A stretch of DNA of 64,000 nt from Chelydra serpentina (taxonomy: Eukaryota; Chordata; Testudines; Chelydridae), in NCBI GenBank assembly GCA_037349315.1, contig JBAIAC010000010.1, positions 33,086,001 to 33,150,000 of the forward strand, read 5' to 3'. The translations under genes and the position numbers were made by a program. The notes below the pieces were generated by a model that searched no databases, was not told the DNA's origin, and saw only the letters and a program-made list of their open reading frames with translations. Shown here in pieces: positions 9,280 to 19,400 of the stretch; positions within the stretch are counted from its first letter, which is position 1; every line of letters starts with the position of its first letter.

Positions 9280-9600
9280 TTCCCCATCTGCCTGTTGAAG
9301 AGCAGGAATTTGAACACGGCTCTGCCAACTCTCAGGTGAGTGCTCTAACCACTGGGATATGGAATATTTTGATGTGGGGCTTCCTCAGTCTTTCCTGTTG
9401 CAATTGTTCCACTTTAATTAAATATTCATTGGGACAAAGAAATAGCAAGGCACTATTTCTCACTAGACACTCATCTGAGAAATGGGAAATCTCTGTTCAA
9501 ATTCTCTTTCCTCATCAGCCAGAGGGGGGACTTGAAGTGGAGGTCTCCCACATTACAGGTGAGTATGCTAACCAATGGGCTAAAGGTTACAAGAGAGTGC
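9280..9600. repeat. tRNA-like fold-back repeat family
   Basis: Two antisense tRNA-like halves (GGTGAGTGCTCTAACCACTG near 9335-9355 and a related one near 9568) occur here. The stretch ATGTGGGGCTTCCTCAGTC recurs in the same order at 19270-19300. I do not see an intact tRNA cloverleaf. It is probably an interspersed repeat of tRNA origin. Confidence 0.45.
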
Positions 9601-9629
9601 CGCTTCTCCCAACATTTTTGTGCTGAGTT

Positions 9630-9793
9630 GAGAAGCCTCTGAGCATGCCTGTTTCATTCACAAAAGTGCAAAACTGAGTGCAGGTTGAGGTGAACAAATG
9701 AAACTTTATTAAACCATGTGGACTGCTCTGTCCATATGGCTGAGCTGCTTCCAGGCGAAATCCCCACATTCCCTGTTCCACTGGTGTCTGCCT
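9630..9793. repeat. Unclassified dispersed repeat, left part, split by an LTR
   Basis: The stretch around TTTATTAAACC and CTGCTCTGTCCAT recurs at about 46650-46710. Its continuation (CAATAACAGCCTCTCTAGGG) is found after the LTR at 12265-12310. The second copy at 46620-46790 has no LTR at the matching point, so it serves as an unoccupied-site comparison. Confidence 0.6.
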
Positions 9794-10172
9794 TGTGACG
9801 TTGCACTCCATATGATTTTATGAAAATATGTTAATGAGTGTGAATATAATGTAACTGGAATATGCTTCATGCAAAAGGTCTCTTGTAAGGTATCATTACA
9901 AAGCTTGTAGCACCTTAGAGACTAACAAATTTATTTCAGCATAAGCTTTCGTGGGTTAGTAGCCACTTCATCGGATGCATGGAATGAAACATACAGTAGA
10001 CAGATATTTATACAGTCAGAGAAACATGATAAAGGTGGAGGTGCATAGACCAACCTTAAGAGGCTAATTAGTTGAGAGGAACCATAACAGCAGGGGAAGA
10101 AAAACCTTTGAAGTGATAAACAAGATGGTCACACAGGTGTGAATGAGGATCGTTAACTTAAGGGAAATAGAT

Positions 10173-10601
10173 TCAATTAACGTAATGGCCGAGCCATTCC
10201 AAGTCCTTATTTAATCCGGAGGTAATGCAACCTAGTTTGCATATCAATTCGAGTTCAACAGTTTCTCTTTGAAGTCTGCTTTTGGAGTTAATCTGTCGCA
10301 ACACTGTCAAGTCTGTCACTGAGTGATTAGGGAGGTTGCAGTGTTCGCCTACTGGTTTTTGAATGTTATGATTCCTGATGTCAGATTTATGTCCATTTAT
10401 TCTTTTGCGTAGAGACTGTCCGGTTTGGCCAATGTACATGGCAGAGGGGCATTGCTGGCACATGATGGCATATATCACATTGGTAGATGTGCAGGTGAAT
10501 GAGCCCCTGATGGCGTGGCGGATGTGATTAGGCCCTGTGATGGTATCACTTGAAAAGCCATCATGTGCCAGCAATGCCCCTCTGCCATGTACATTGGCCA
10601 A
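10173..10601 (-). pseudogene. Penelope GIY-YIG endonuclease fragment, left arm
   Basis: Residues such as NVIYAIMCQQC, AMYIGQTGQSLRKRINGHK and EHCNLPNHS match the Penelope-type GIY-YIG endonuclease, which nicks DNA during target-primed reverse transcription. The reverse transcriptase is missing. The frame begins at the inversion junction and runs a few dozen bases into the other arm, so the natural start is lost. Relative to the right arm it lacks a few residues near SVTDL. Confidence 0.85.
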
Positions 10602-10859
10602 ACCGGACAGTCTCTACGCAAAAGAATAAATGGACATAAATCTGACATCAGGAATCATAACATTCAAAAACCAGTAGGAGAACACTTCAACCTCCCTAAT
10701 CACTCAGTGACAGACTTGAGGGTAGCAGTGTTGCGACAGATTAACTCCAAAAGCAGACTTCAAAGAGAAACTGTTGAACTCGAATTGATATGCAAACTAG
10801 GTTGCATTACCTCCGGATTAAATAAGGACTTGGAATGGCTCGGCCATTATGTTAATTGA
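10563..10859 (+). pseudogene. Penelope GIY-YIG endonuclease fragment, right arm
   Basis: This is the same protein end as the left arm: MCQQC, MYIGQTGQSLRKRINGHK, GEHFNLPNHS and LGCITSGLNKDLEWLGHYVN up to its natural stop. It keeps the stretch TDLRVAVLRQINSKSR. It lacks the reverse transcriptase and its own start, so it is a non-autonomous fragment. Confidence 0.85.
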
Positions 10860-12259
10860 ATCTATTTCCCTTAAGTTAACGATCCTCATTCACACCTGTG
10901 TGACCATCTTGTTTATCACTTCAAAGGTTTTTCTTCCCCTGCTGTTATGGTTCCTCTCAACTAATTAGCCTCTTAAGGTTGGTCTATGCACCTCCACCTT
11001 ATCATGTTTCTCTGACTGTATAAATATCTGTCTACTGTATGTTTCATTCCATGCATCCGATGAAGTGGCTACTAACCCACGAAAGCTTATGCTGAAATAA
11101 ATTTGTTAGTCTCTAAGGTGCTACAAGTTTTTCTTTCTTATTTTCGTTTTGCTGACACAGACTAACACGGCTACTACACTGAAACCTATCATTACAAAGC
11201 TTGTAATCTACTGAGTGTGTTCATCCTATTTGTATGAATATATCATTCTTGGATCTGAAACTAGGAATATGAAATATAACTCTGAGGTCCTATTGTAATT
11301 ATGCAAAGTGTGGGCCATTAATGGTGGTTCAGAATCTTGATGGCTCACATCAACTAGGACAATTGACTGTAGATGGCTCTGTTTACTTGCAAGCCTTCCT
11401 GTGAGTCAGGCCGGGAAGAATGAAGGCTTGGGGTCTCACAGGATATGTGCCCATGTCACCTGGTACTGGAATCCTTCTTAAACCTGGTACTTTTCCATTT
11501 AGAATGAGGGGTGGGGACCCAAAGAGACAAAAGGCCCTGTGCCGAAGGTGTATAAGGGAGTGGAACAGAACAAAGGGAGTTCCAGTCATGAGAAATCCGT
11601 TAGTTACCACCTGAGCTGGAGCTAACAAGAACTGTATCAGGGGAAAGGATTGGGCCCAGACTAGAATAGAGTCTTATCTGTGAAAGAAGCTTATTGGAAC
11701 ATATCTGAGGGTGAGATTTACCTGCATTTAATTTCCTACTGTATTAGGCTTAGACTTGTATGGTTTTGTTTTATTTTGCTTGGTAATTTACTTTGTTCTG
11801 TCTGTTATTACTTGGAACCACTTAAATCCTACTTTTTATATTTAATAAAATCACTTTTTGTTTATTAATTCACCCAGAGCAAGTAATTAATGCCTGGGGA
11901 GCAAATAGCTGTGCATATCTCTCTATCAGTGTTATAGAGGGCAAACAATGCATTAGTTTATCCAGAGTTAACTAAGCTTTATACAGAGTAAAATGGATTT
12001 ATTTGGGGGTTTGGATCCCATTGGGAACTGGGTATCTGGGTGCTAGAGAAAGGAACACTTTCTAAGCTGTTTTCAGTTAAAGCTTGCAGCTTTGGGGGAC
12101 GTGGCTCAGACCTGGGTCTGTGTTTGCAGCAGGCTAGCGTGTCTGGCTCAACAAGACAGGGTACTGAAGTACCAAGCTGCCAGGGAAAACAGGCTCAGAG
12201 GTAGTCTCAGCACATCAGGTGGCAGTCCCAAGGGGGTCTCTGTGACCCAACCCATCACA

Positions 12260-12780
12260 CACCTGTCAATAACAGCCTCTCTAGGGAACACTGGCCCTCT
12301 GACTCCAGTTCCACTGATCATGATACAACTCCTACCAGATCAAGCCCTGCAAGTGAGTTAGTCGGAGGAGACAGCTAAGCAGGAGTTTTGGTGATCACAG
12401 TGGCACCTAAAACCATACTGAGACACCTAAGTCTGGGGGATGGTACCTAAGTACCTTTGTTTTTATCTGAGCCTTTGTTTTTTCAGTTATCAAGGAAGGG
12501 ACGGGATGGGGTCCTCAGTCATTAGTGGATATATCCCTTTCTGCTGTTTGGCCTACATAGTAACCATAACCATGTCTACTATTAACATCTCAGGGAGGCC
12601 CTTCTTTAGCTCAAGGGCTAGGGCTTGTATCTTTAGAGCCAGGGGGCTGGCAGTGCTCTGTTCTACATGCTGCTCCATATGGATTAACTGGTAACGATAT
12701 ATATGTTCCATAAATCTATTCCATCATCTGACAGAATTTAATGCCATTCTGGAGTTGAGGATATTATGGTATGCTCACTC
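12260..12780. other. No gene; end of dispersed repeat and unique DNA
   Basis: The first 60 bases continue the repeat interrupted by the LTR. Beyond that I see no gene. Confidence 0.5.
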
Positions 12781-12811
12781 GGGGGGGGGGGGAGTTGGGG
12801 GCGGGGGGCAG
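12781..12811. repeat. G-rich low-complexity run
   Basis: There is a run of about 12 G followed by further short G runs. It may be an assembly-sensitive homopolymer. Confidence 0.8.
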
Positions 12812-12899
12812 ACTATAAAGTATGCATGTATATAGATGAGATGGTGAATTCATTAAATATCCCTTTACCTCTGTCCTAACACCATTCAATTGAATTAGA

Positions 12900-13800
12900 A
12901 GCTATGGGAAAGCTTCCAGTGGGCTGGACACTGCAAGGTGTTGAGCACTCTCAGCACCCATTAACATCAGTGCAAAGTTAGGTCACTCAGGGCTAGAGTC
13001 ACAAAGGGGGCATTGGTGTTGCAATGCTCAGCATTGCAACCTCTAGCTTTTAGGCACCCTGCTGCCTAATGGAATTCCCAGCTCTGAGTTAGGCCCCGTA
13101 CAGGAGTTAGGAGCCCAAAAAAGGATTCACAGAAGGCGGTTACTTCGACCAGGGAGTAACCTAAACTAGTCAGTAGGAAGTGTTGAGGAGAATGGAAAGC
13201 CTAAGCCCCACCCTTCATTGATAGTTAGTTACCTAGCTTTGCTTGGGATTCTCAGCTGTGAATCTTTTCCAGGAGTTAGTTGCCTAAGCCAACCCCCTCT
13301 CACATGAAAACAGGAAGGATGTGGGGTGCCTACAATAAGCCCCTGGCTAGTGCCTTTACCCTGGATGTAGGCAAGGCAGGTTTAAATTCTTCTCCTGCCT
13401 GGCTCTCCTGTTGACTTGGCTTCTGCGTCTTGGGGAGGTGGAGTACTGAAGTCTATGGGACTACTTCCTCTGTGTTTTGTGCAGATTCCGGTCAGGTAGG
13501 CAGTCTCTGAGCACACCAGGCTGGGGCAACAGGCAGGGAATGGCTAGTTTGTGAATCCTGCCAGGGGTTAGGCCTGGGCAGCATTGTCAGGATTTAGACA
13601 GATCTGTTCATGCCTTGGTAGAAAATTTTGGTTCCTAGAGGTTTTTACTGTCATAAACCTGGGTGCTCAGGTGACTACAGGGTTAAGCAGCAGCTGAGCA
13701 ATGGTTTTGTGAATGTCTGTGGTGCCTAAACACAAAAGGGCAGTTAGATGCCTATGTCCCACTTGTCAATTTAGCTTTCAGTGCTTAGAAGTAAGAGCTC
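12900..13800. repeat. Dispersed turtle repeat segments
   Basis: Parts recur elsewhere in the window: GCAGCAGCTGAGCA with TGGTTTTGTGAATGTC at 13685-13720 is matched at 43690-43725, and phrases around GTGCCTAA and TAGGCACC recur at 18780-18850 and 43730-43760. I cannot assign a class. No ORF is supported. Confidence 0.45.
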
Positions 13801-13935
13801 CACATCTCACAGGGTTAGGAATAAATGTGTGAGATTTGAATGCATGGACATGTGAAGGATCTCTTCTTTGGGACAGGGCTAATTTGCAATGTAGCATAAT
13901 AAGGGAAATATTTACATTGGGAATGTAGCTTTAAG

Positions 13936-14569
13936 AAAAGGTGAAAGTAAGACTGTACGGACTGGTACGGCATAGTGGTAAGAGCCGGTACACAGCCGAC
14001 CATACTGGCAGGGCCGCTGATGAGGGGGAACAACACTGGGAGTTTCTCTGGGGCCCAGTCATTTAAAAGGGCCCGGGGCTCCTGGTAGTGGCCAGAGCTT
14101 TAAATCGCTGCCGGAGCCCCGGAGCTCCTGGCCGCCGCTACCACTACCCCGGGGCTCCAGAGGCAATTTAAAGGGCCCAGGGCCCCTGGCTGCTGCTGCC
14201 GCTACTGTGCCAGCAGCCAGTGTCTTTAAATCACCACTGGAGCCCTGGGGTAGCAGTAGTGGCAGCCGGGAGCCCTGGGGCTCTGGCAGAAATTGAAAGA
14301 GCCCAGGGCTCCAGCCCTTTAAATCACTGCCAGAGCTTTGGGATAGTGCTAGCGGCGATGGCTGGGAGCCTCGGGCCCTTTAAATTGCTGCCAGAGCCTG
14401 CAGGCGGCGCGGGCCGGGCAGCGCTGAAGGGCTGGCTGGGGGAGTCTGGCCCCAGCCCCGCCCCTTTTGCCCAAGGCCCCTCCCCTTCTGGTTGAGCCTC
14501 GCCCCCACCTTGCTCAGGACCCCGGCGGCCCTGTGTACTGGTAAGTCCCTTAAGTTACTTTCACCCCTG
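13936..14569. mobile_element. Nonautonomous hAT element, GC-rich
   Basis: GGTGAAAGTAA is inside the left end, and the right end reads CAGGGGTGAAAGTAA in reverse complement. The 8-bp duplication GCTTTAAG stands at 13928-13935 and 14570-14577. The interior holds degenerate tandem units around CTTTAAATCGCTGCCGGAG. ORFs here (14220-14495, 14380-14634) are compositional artefacts. Confidence 0.8.
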
Positions 14570-14664
14570 GCTTTAAGATAAAAGGTACGATTTTTGGGTG
14601 GGATTTTCAGGTAGGGCCCAGCTCTCAATGACATTCAGTGGGAAGTGGGTGCCTAATTCCCTAA

Positions 14665-14960
14665 GGGCTAGTCTACACTTACCGGATAGATCGGAGGCGC
14701 TGGATCGATCTTCTGGGTTCAATTTATCGCGTCTTGTCTAGACGCAATAAATCAAACCAGGAAGTGCTCCCCCGTCGACGCTGGTAATCCAGTTCGACGA
14801 ACGGAGTAGGCGGAGTTGACGGGGGAGCCTGCACGCCGCGTGTGGACCCCGGGTAAGTACCTTTTCATTCGAACTAAGATAGTTCGACTTCAGCTACGTT
14901 ATTCACGTAGCTGAAGTTGCGTATCTTAGTTCGAATTGGGGGGTTAGTGTAGACCAGCCC
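14665..14960. mobile_element. Harbinger MITE (296 bp) with internal hairpins
   Basis: The ends GGGCTAGTCTACACTTA and, in reverse complement, GGGCTGGTCTACACTAA are close to the ends of E1 and E2. TAA lies outside the left end and TTA outside the right. It encodes nothing. It is the same family as 55193-55478, with decayed versions of the same internal palindromes. Confidence 0.85.
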
Positions 14961-14963
14961 TTA

Positions 14964-15790
14964 GTTTCCTTTGAAAAACCCAACTTTAATTTAGATATAT
15001 GTAAAACCCTGCACTCAGGATCATCTCTAACAACATGTAATTTATTCTAAGCAACCACTTTAAGGTATGCTGGAAGCTTCCGTTATAAATATTCAGTTTA
15101 TGCCTCTATTAAAGAGCAATTTTTCCTAGACCCACGAGCGACAGCATAAGTCAGGCTCCACTGTCTTTTAGAGTCCTCTAGAATTTTATGGAGGCTCTGG
15201 AAGAATTTACAGTATAAGGAGGTTAGGGTGAAGGAGCAGATGCTAAAAATGGCTGAGAGTCCCTATTTGCTGCAAGATTGGTTTATATATAAGTGGGAAT
15301 GAGATTTAAATGAGGTCACTCCTTTCCCATGGTAAGGAAGAGACAAGAAAGCATGTTGTGCCAATGGCCTCATCTTCATGCTTTCCCACGCACTAAAATA
15401 TTACATAGGTTCTTTATGCCTCCTATGCCCTTATTTAGAACTGGGTTACAAGTCCTGTTACCTAACACTGAGATTTATTTGTGAAATTCCTGGGGTTGGA
15501 GGGCAGATACAACCCAAAGGTCTGAGAGATGTACACAGCTGTACTATACATAGTTTGTTATAAGTGGGCCTGAACCTACACACACTAAAGCCAATGGCAA
15601 AACTTCCATTGACTTTAGTTGGAATCAGACTGCGTGAATATCTTTAGTTAGCAAATGAACATCTAAACTGAAAAAGTGTGTGATGGGGGAAATACATCCC
15701 CTGATTATATGTTATTTATTAGCACTTAGGAGCCCACTCGTGGACCAGGACCATGTTGTGCTAGGTACTGAACGAACACAGCACAAAAAG
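14964..15790. other. No gene; mostly unique DNA
   Basis: No gene is supported. A short palindromic repeat is at 15567-15630. Confidence 0.5.
15567..15630. repeat. Short palindromic interspersed repeat
   Basis: AAAGCCAATGGCAAAACTTC followed by CATTGACTTTAGTTGG is a fold-back unit with CCAATGG...CCATTG at its centre. Similar units are at 23871-23940 and 33040-33108. Confidence 0.5.
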
Positions 15791-16190
15791 GCAGTGGCTA
15801 CCCCAAAGGGTTTACAACCAAGGCATAAGACAATTGCCCTTGCTGCAGTTTAAGCCCATTACTTCTTGTCCTATCCTCAGAGGTTAAGAAAAACAAATTT
15901 TCCCCCTCTTCCTTGTAACAACCTTTTACATACTTGAAAACTGTTATGTCCCCTCTCAGTCTTCTCTTCTCCAGACTAAGCAAACCCAGTTTTTTCAATC
16001 TTCCCTCATAGGTCAGGTTTCCTAGACCTTTAATAATTTTTGTCGCTCTTCTCTGGACTCTCTCCAATTTGTCCACATCTTTCCTGAAATGTGGCATCCA
16101 GAACTCGACACAATACTCCAGTTGAGGCCTAATCAGTGCGGATTAGAGCGGAAGAATTACTTCTCATGTCTTACTTGCAACACTCCTACT

Positions 16191-16220
16191 AATGACAAAG
16201 GGTCCTGTGGCACCTTATAG
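16191..16220 (-). mobile_element. Tiny Penelope tail fragment
   Basis: ACAAAGGGTCCTGTGGCACC matches, in reverse, the tail seen at 30273-30300. CTCCTACTA occurs on both sides (from 16183 and from 16222), which fits a short target duplication. At about 30 bp this is an unusually small insertion. Confidence 0.6.
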
Positions 16221-16235
16221 ACTCCTACTACTACA

Positions 16236-16423
16236 TAGTTGGGGGAGAGATAGCTCTGTGGTTTGAGCATTGGTCTGCTTAAACCCAGGGTTGTGAGTTC
16301 AATCCTTGAAGGGGCCATTTAGGGACCTAGGGCAAAAATTGGGGATTGGTCCCCCTTTAAGCAAGGGGTTGGACTAGATGACCTCCTAAAGTCCCTTCTA
16401 ACCCTGATATTCTATGATCCCAG
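16236..16423 (+). mobile_element. tRNA-derived SINE with CR1-like tail, plus strand
   Basis: The head has A-box- and B-box-like Pol III motifs (GATAGCTCTGTGGTTTGAGC and GGTTGTGAGTTCAATCC). The tail GGACTAGATGACCTCC...CCTGATATTCTATGAT matches the CR1 3' end. It is inserted in a CR1 copy of opposite orientation. Confidence 0.85.
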
Positions 16424-16545
16424 AATGATGTTTCCTTTTTTTGCAACAGCGTTACACTGTTGACTCATATTTAACTTGTGATCCAGTATGAGCCCCAGAT
16501 CCCTTTCCGTAGTACTCCTTCCTAGGCAGTCATTTCCCATTTGGG

Positions 16546-16600
16546 TCAGGTGACTTGAGTCCCACTAACCCTGGGCTTACATTGCAGTGTAGACATACCC
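16546..16600. mobile_element. Harbinger MITE end fragment
   Basis: CAGTGTAGACATACCC is a Harbinger-type terminal repeat preceded by MITE-like sequence (CACTAACCCTGGGCTTACAT). The other end is not seen. An (AG)n run follows at 16601-16619. Confidence 0.55.
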
Positions 16601-16619
16601 AGAGAGAGAGAGAGAGAGA
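16601..16619. repeat. (AG)n microsatellite
   Basis: About nine AG units directly after the MITE end. Confidence 0.85.
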
Positions 16620-17607
16620 TGTGGCAGCACAAAAGGGGAAAAAATAAAAGAACATTCCACTCAGTGGAAAATGACAAAGAGGAGGCCAGGAACAGAGTGA
16701 AGGGGTGGGAAAGCTGGTGATTATGGAGGTCATAGAAATAAGTGGATGAGGTGAATCTATGGAGAATGTTGGGAACCAGGAAGTTGTTACTGAAGTGGAT
16801 TCTGAGGTGGATAGGAAGCTAGACGTACTATGCTCTCTTTGCTAGATTTTACAGCTTTCCCTGACTCCTTTGAGCAAAATTTTTTTTTACTGTAAGACAT
16901 TTTCCCAGAGGCTTACTCAGATGCAACATCTGTTTTTTTAGTGGTAACCGTCACTTTCCTAATTACACAGCTGACTTGATAGAGAGACATAAGAAAAATC
17001 AAATTATTTGCCCAAGTTCCCTCAGTGAGTCGTTGGCTCAGTACAGTTGAAACCACACAAATGCTCTCGGACCTTTACTCTAATGTCCATATTAGTCTGG
17101 TGCTACTTTAAATCAAATAAACCAAACCTGAAATCCAAGTGCTCTACACTATAGAGTGTTAGATTGTTTTTTCCCCTTTGGGAACATTTCCCAGTTCTTA
17201 GCTCTTTTCAGACAGTTTCTCCTAAATGCAAACACCAATTTCTGTTCCAACTTGTAATCAGTGTATCATTAACAAACTTGCCCAGCCATGCCCTTGCTCT
17301 CTTGTTAGTTGGCATCTGTTTACATCACTTAAGCACAGCATGGGCGTGTCTCAGATGACATTTTGAGATGTTTATCTTCAACATGGCTGTTGCACAGATA
17401 CCAGTATCTGCAAATCTAGAGATAGTAAGCTCAGGAGAAAGAGCTGTTGAGTCAGCTAGAGATTCCTTTTTATGTAGTGCATGAGAGGAAGGTCTAATTT
17501 CCCAAATTTGCTGATGTCACAAAATCTTACGTAGAGTGGGTGGGTGGAAAGCAGCCAGCGCTGTGTAAGAGAACAAACACATTCACAAGGTCTTGAATAG
17601 ATCAATC
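16620..17607. other. No gene; unique DNA
   Basis: No recognisable gene or element. Confidence 0.5.
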
Positions 17608-17610
17608 TTA

Positions 17611-17891
17611 GGGCAAGTCTACACTACAGAGCTACATCGGCGGAGCTGCACCACTCTAGCACATCTGGTGAAGACACACTATGCCGATGGGAGAGAGCTC
17701 TCCCGCTGGCATAATTACTCCACCTGGGCGAGAAGCAGAAGCTATGTCAGCAGGAGAGTGTGTTCCGCCAACATAGCGCCAATGTGGAGAGTGCAAAGTC
17801 GTTGGGAGCTCAGGGGAGCTGGGGAGGGGGCTTTTTCACACCCTGGAGAGACGTAAGTTAGATTGACTTAAGCAGTAGTGTAGACCTGTCC
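17611..17891. mobile_element. Harbinger MITE (281 bp), second subfamily
   Basis: The ends GGGCAAGTCTACACTAC and, in reverse complement, GGACAGGTCTACACTAC are matched, with TTA target duplications at 17608-17610 and 17892-17894. The interior differs from the 14665 and 55193 copies. It has no protein; the ORF at 17593-17856 is an artefact. Confidence 0.88.
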
Positions 17892-17894
17892 TTA

Positions 17895-18419
17895 TTGATC
17901 AATGTTGTACAGAGCTTGGAAGATGTAATGTGCTATAGAAGCACTGCATATTATTAGTTATTATTATTACCAGAGGAAAAGAGCAGCTCATGTAATTCAG
18001 TACAGCAAAGCTAAAACATAATGAAAGTACAAACCAAAATAATCATTAGCACACTCAGAACAGACTAAGCAAGAAATCAGAAGACTGTAAGATGCACTTT
18101 AAGTCTATTTACATAATGTAGAATACCACATGAAATATAGTGGTTATGTAGCACACTGGCTAATTACATGTCTGTTTTGTCTCCTTCTAGTAGCTGGTCT
18201 GCTAGCTGATAACAGACCTAGTGCCTCACCTCACTTTATCCCAGGCAAAATCCTCCACAGTGCAGTGAGCAAAAACAAGTTTCAGTCCCCTGGCACACTT
18301 ACTCCCTTGCTCTCAAGAGCTTGTGGGTGGAGAATGAGGGTATCAGATGAGCTATTGCTGCAAGTGCAACACTCATCATGCAAATGAAAAGCGTAGCTGT
18401 GTATTTATGTGTCCGCAGT
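17895..18419. other. No gene; unique DNA
   Basis: No gene or element recognised. Confidence 0.5.
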
Positions 18420-18690
18420 CTGCTACTACATTGGAGGAAGGATAGTCCAGTGGTTTGGGGGCTAGTGTGTGTGACTCAGGTGACCTGGGTTCAATTTATT
18501 GCTCCGTCACTTACTTTCTGGGTGACCTTCCTTAGCACGTCACTTAGTCTGTGCCTCAGTTCCCCATCTGTGAAAAATGGAAAGAATAACTATGGGGTGT
18601 TGTGATGGTCAATACATAAAAAGACTGTGGGGCACTTAGATTCTATGATATTGGAGGCCATATCAGCACATTCAGATAGGTTACATAGAG
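18420..18690 (+). mobile_element. MIR/CORE-type SINE
   Basis: The tRNA-like head (GATAGTCCAGTGGTTTGGGG, TGACCTGGGTTCAATTTA) is followed by a CORE-like body (GCACGTCACTTAGTCTGTGC, CTCAGTTCCCCATCTGTGAA), which is the classic MIR order. It is moderately decayed and encodes no protein. Confidence 0.7.
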
Positions 18691-18759
18691 GAACTTGGTG
18701 GCCATGCAACATTGTTTTCATTAATACAGATCAGTGTGCAATACAACTCACTGTTTGTC

Positions 18760-19358
18760 CTGCTCATCACTTTTTACTTTGGCCCAGATCCACAAAGATA
18801 CTTGGGCTCCTATTTAGGTGCCTAAGTCCCAGTTTTAGGCTACACTGAGATCCACAAAAACTCTTGCTTCACCCAGTAGGCCCCTAAACTCACTCATCAC
18901 ATACATTTTCAGGGTAAAAGTTCTCTAGGTGCCTATGTTTCTGCCTCTGGGCATGCCTATCTCTGACCTCAGCCTTAGAGTGATTCATGAACCGGGAGAA
19001 GATAGGTGTTCACTCACCTACCTCACATGCAGCGCCCAAGCCGGTAGGTATGCTCAAAGGTCATCTATTGAATCAGGTCCCATTCAAAATCTGGCCAAAG
19101 ATAGATGGGTACTGACGATGCCTACCTTAAAACGTTTAGCCTATTGGTTAGAGCACTCACCTGGGATGTGGGAGACCCAGGTTAAATTCTCCCTGTCAGG
19201 CAGAGGGGGGGACTAAAGGATTTGAATAGGGGTCTCCCAGGAGAGTGCGCTAAGCACAGGGATATGGGATATTCTGATATGGGGCTCCTCAGTCTCTTCT
19301 GTTGATGCTGTTTCACTTTGAATTAAATAATTAAAGAGTCACTGGGCCACAGAGAGAT

Positions 19359-19396
<38 letters not shown>

Positions 19397-19400
19397 TCTG
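18760..19400. repeat. Dispersed turtle repeats with tRNA-like half and (GA)n
   Basis: This contains GCCTAAGTCCCAG-type sequence shared with 12900-13800, then a tRNA-like stretch (TTGGTTAGAGCACTCACCTG, GACCCAGGTTAAATTC) and the segment ATGGGGCTCCTCAGTCTC shared with 9380. It ends in a (GA)n run at about 19362-19391. Confidence 0.45.

Larger units (their letters stand above)
9910..11186. mobile_element. Fold-back Penelope-like element
   Basis: Two inverted copies of a Penelope-like element 3' end are joined head to head at about 10558. A perfect 19-bp target duplication (TATCATTACAAAGCTTGTA) stands at 9891-9909 and 11187-11205. The left arm is in minus orientation. The right arm is in plus orientation and ends with the tail ACACGGCTACTACACTGAAA. 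Inverted partial copies are a known habit of Penelope elements. Each arm encodes the GIY-YIG endonuclease end. Confidence 0.92.
9794..12259 (+). mobile_element. Solo LTR (endogenous retrovirus type) with nested Penelope element
   Basis: It starts TGTGACGTTGCA and ends CCCATCACA, with a poly(A) signal AATAAA at 11844-11849. Without the 1277-bp Penelope insertion and its duplicated target the LTR is about 1170 bp. No gag, pol or env sequence adjoins it, so it is a solo LTR. Flanks are TGCCT and CACCT, an imperfect match. A related LTR fragment lies on the minus strand at about 43000-43318. Confidence 0.72.
15795..16545 (-). mobile_element. CR1 LINE fragment, minus strand, with nested insertions
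   Basis: The minus strand encodes MPHFRKDVDKLERVQRRATK, NLTYEGRLKKLGLLSLEKRR and LRGDITVFKYVKG, the CR1 ORF2 C-terminal region. The copy is interrupted at about 16191-16425 by a Penelope fragment and a SINE, then continues to 16545. It is a dead fragment. Confidence 0.8.

Noticed and set aside
9280..9600. Possible tRNA genes
   Set aside because: tRNA-like half-sites are present but no complete cloverleaf; the segments recur as interspersed repeats.
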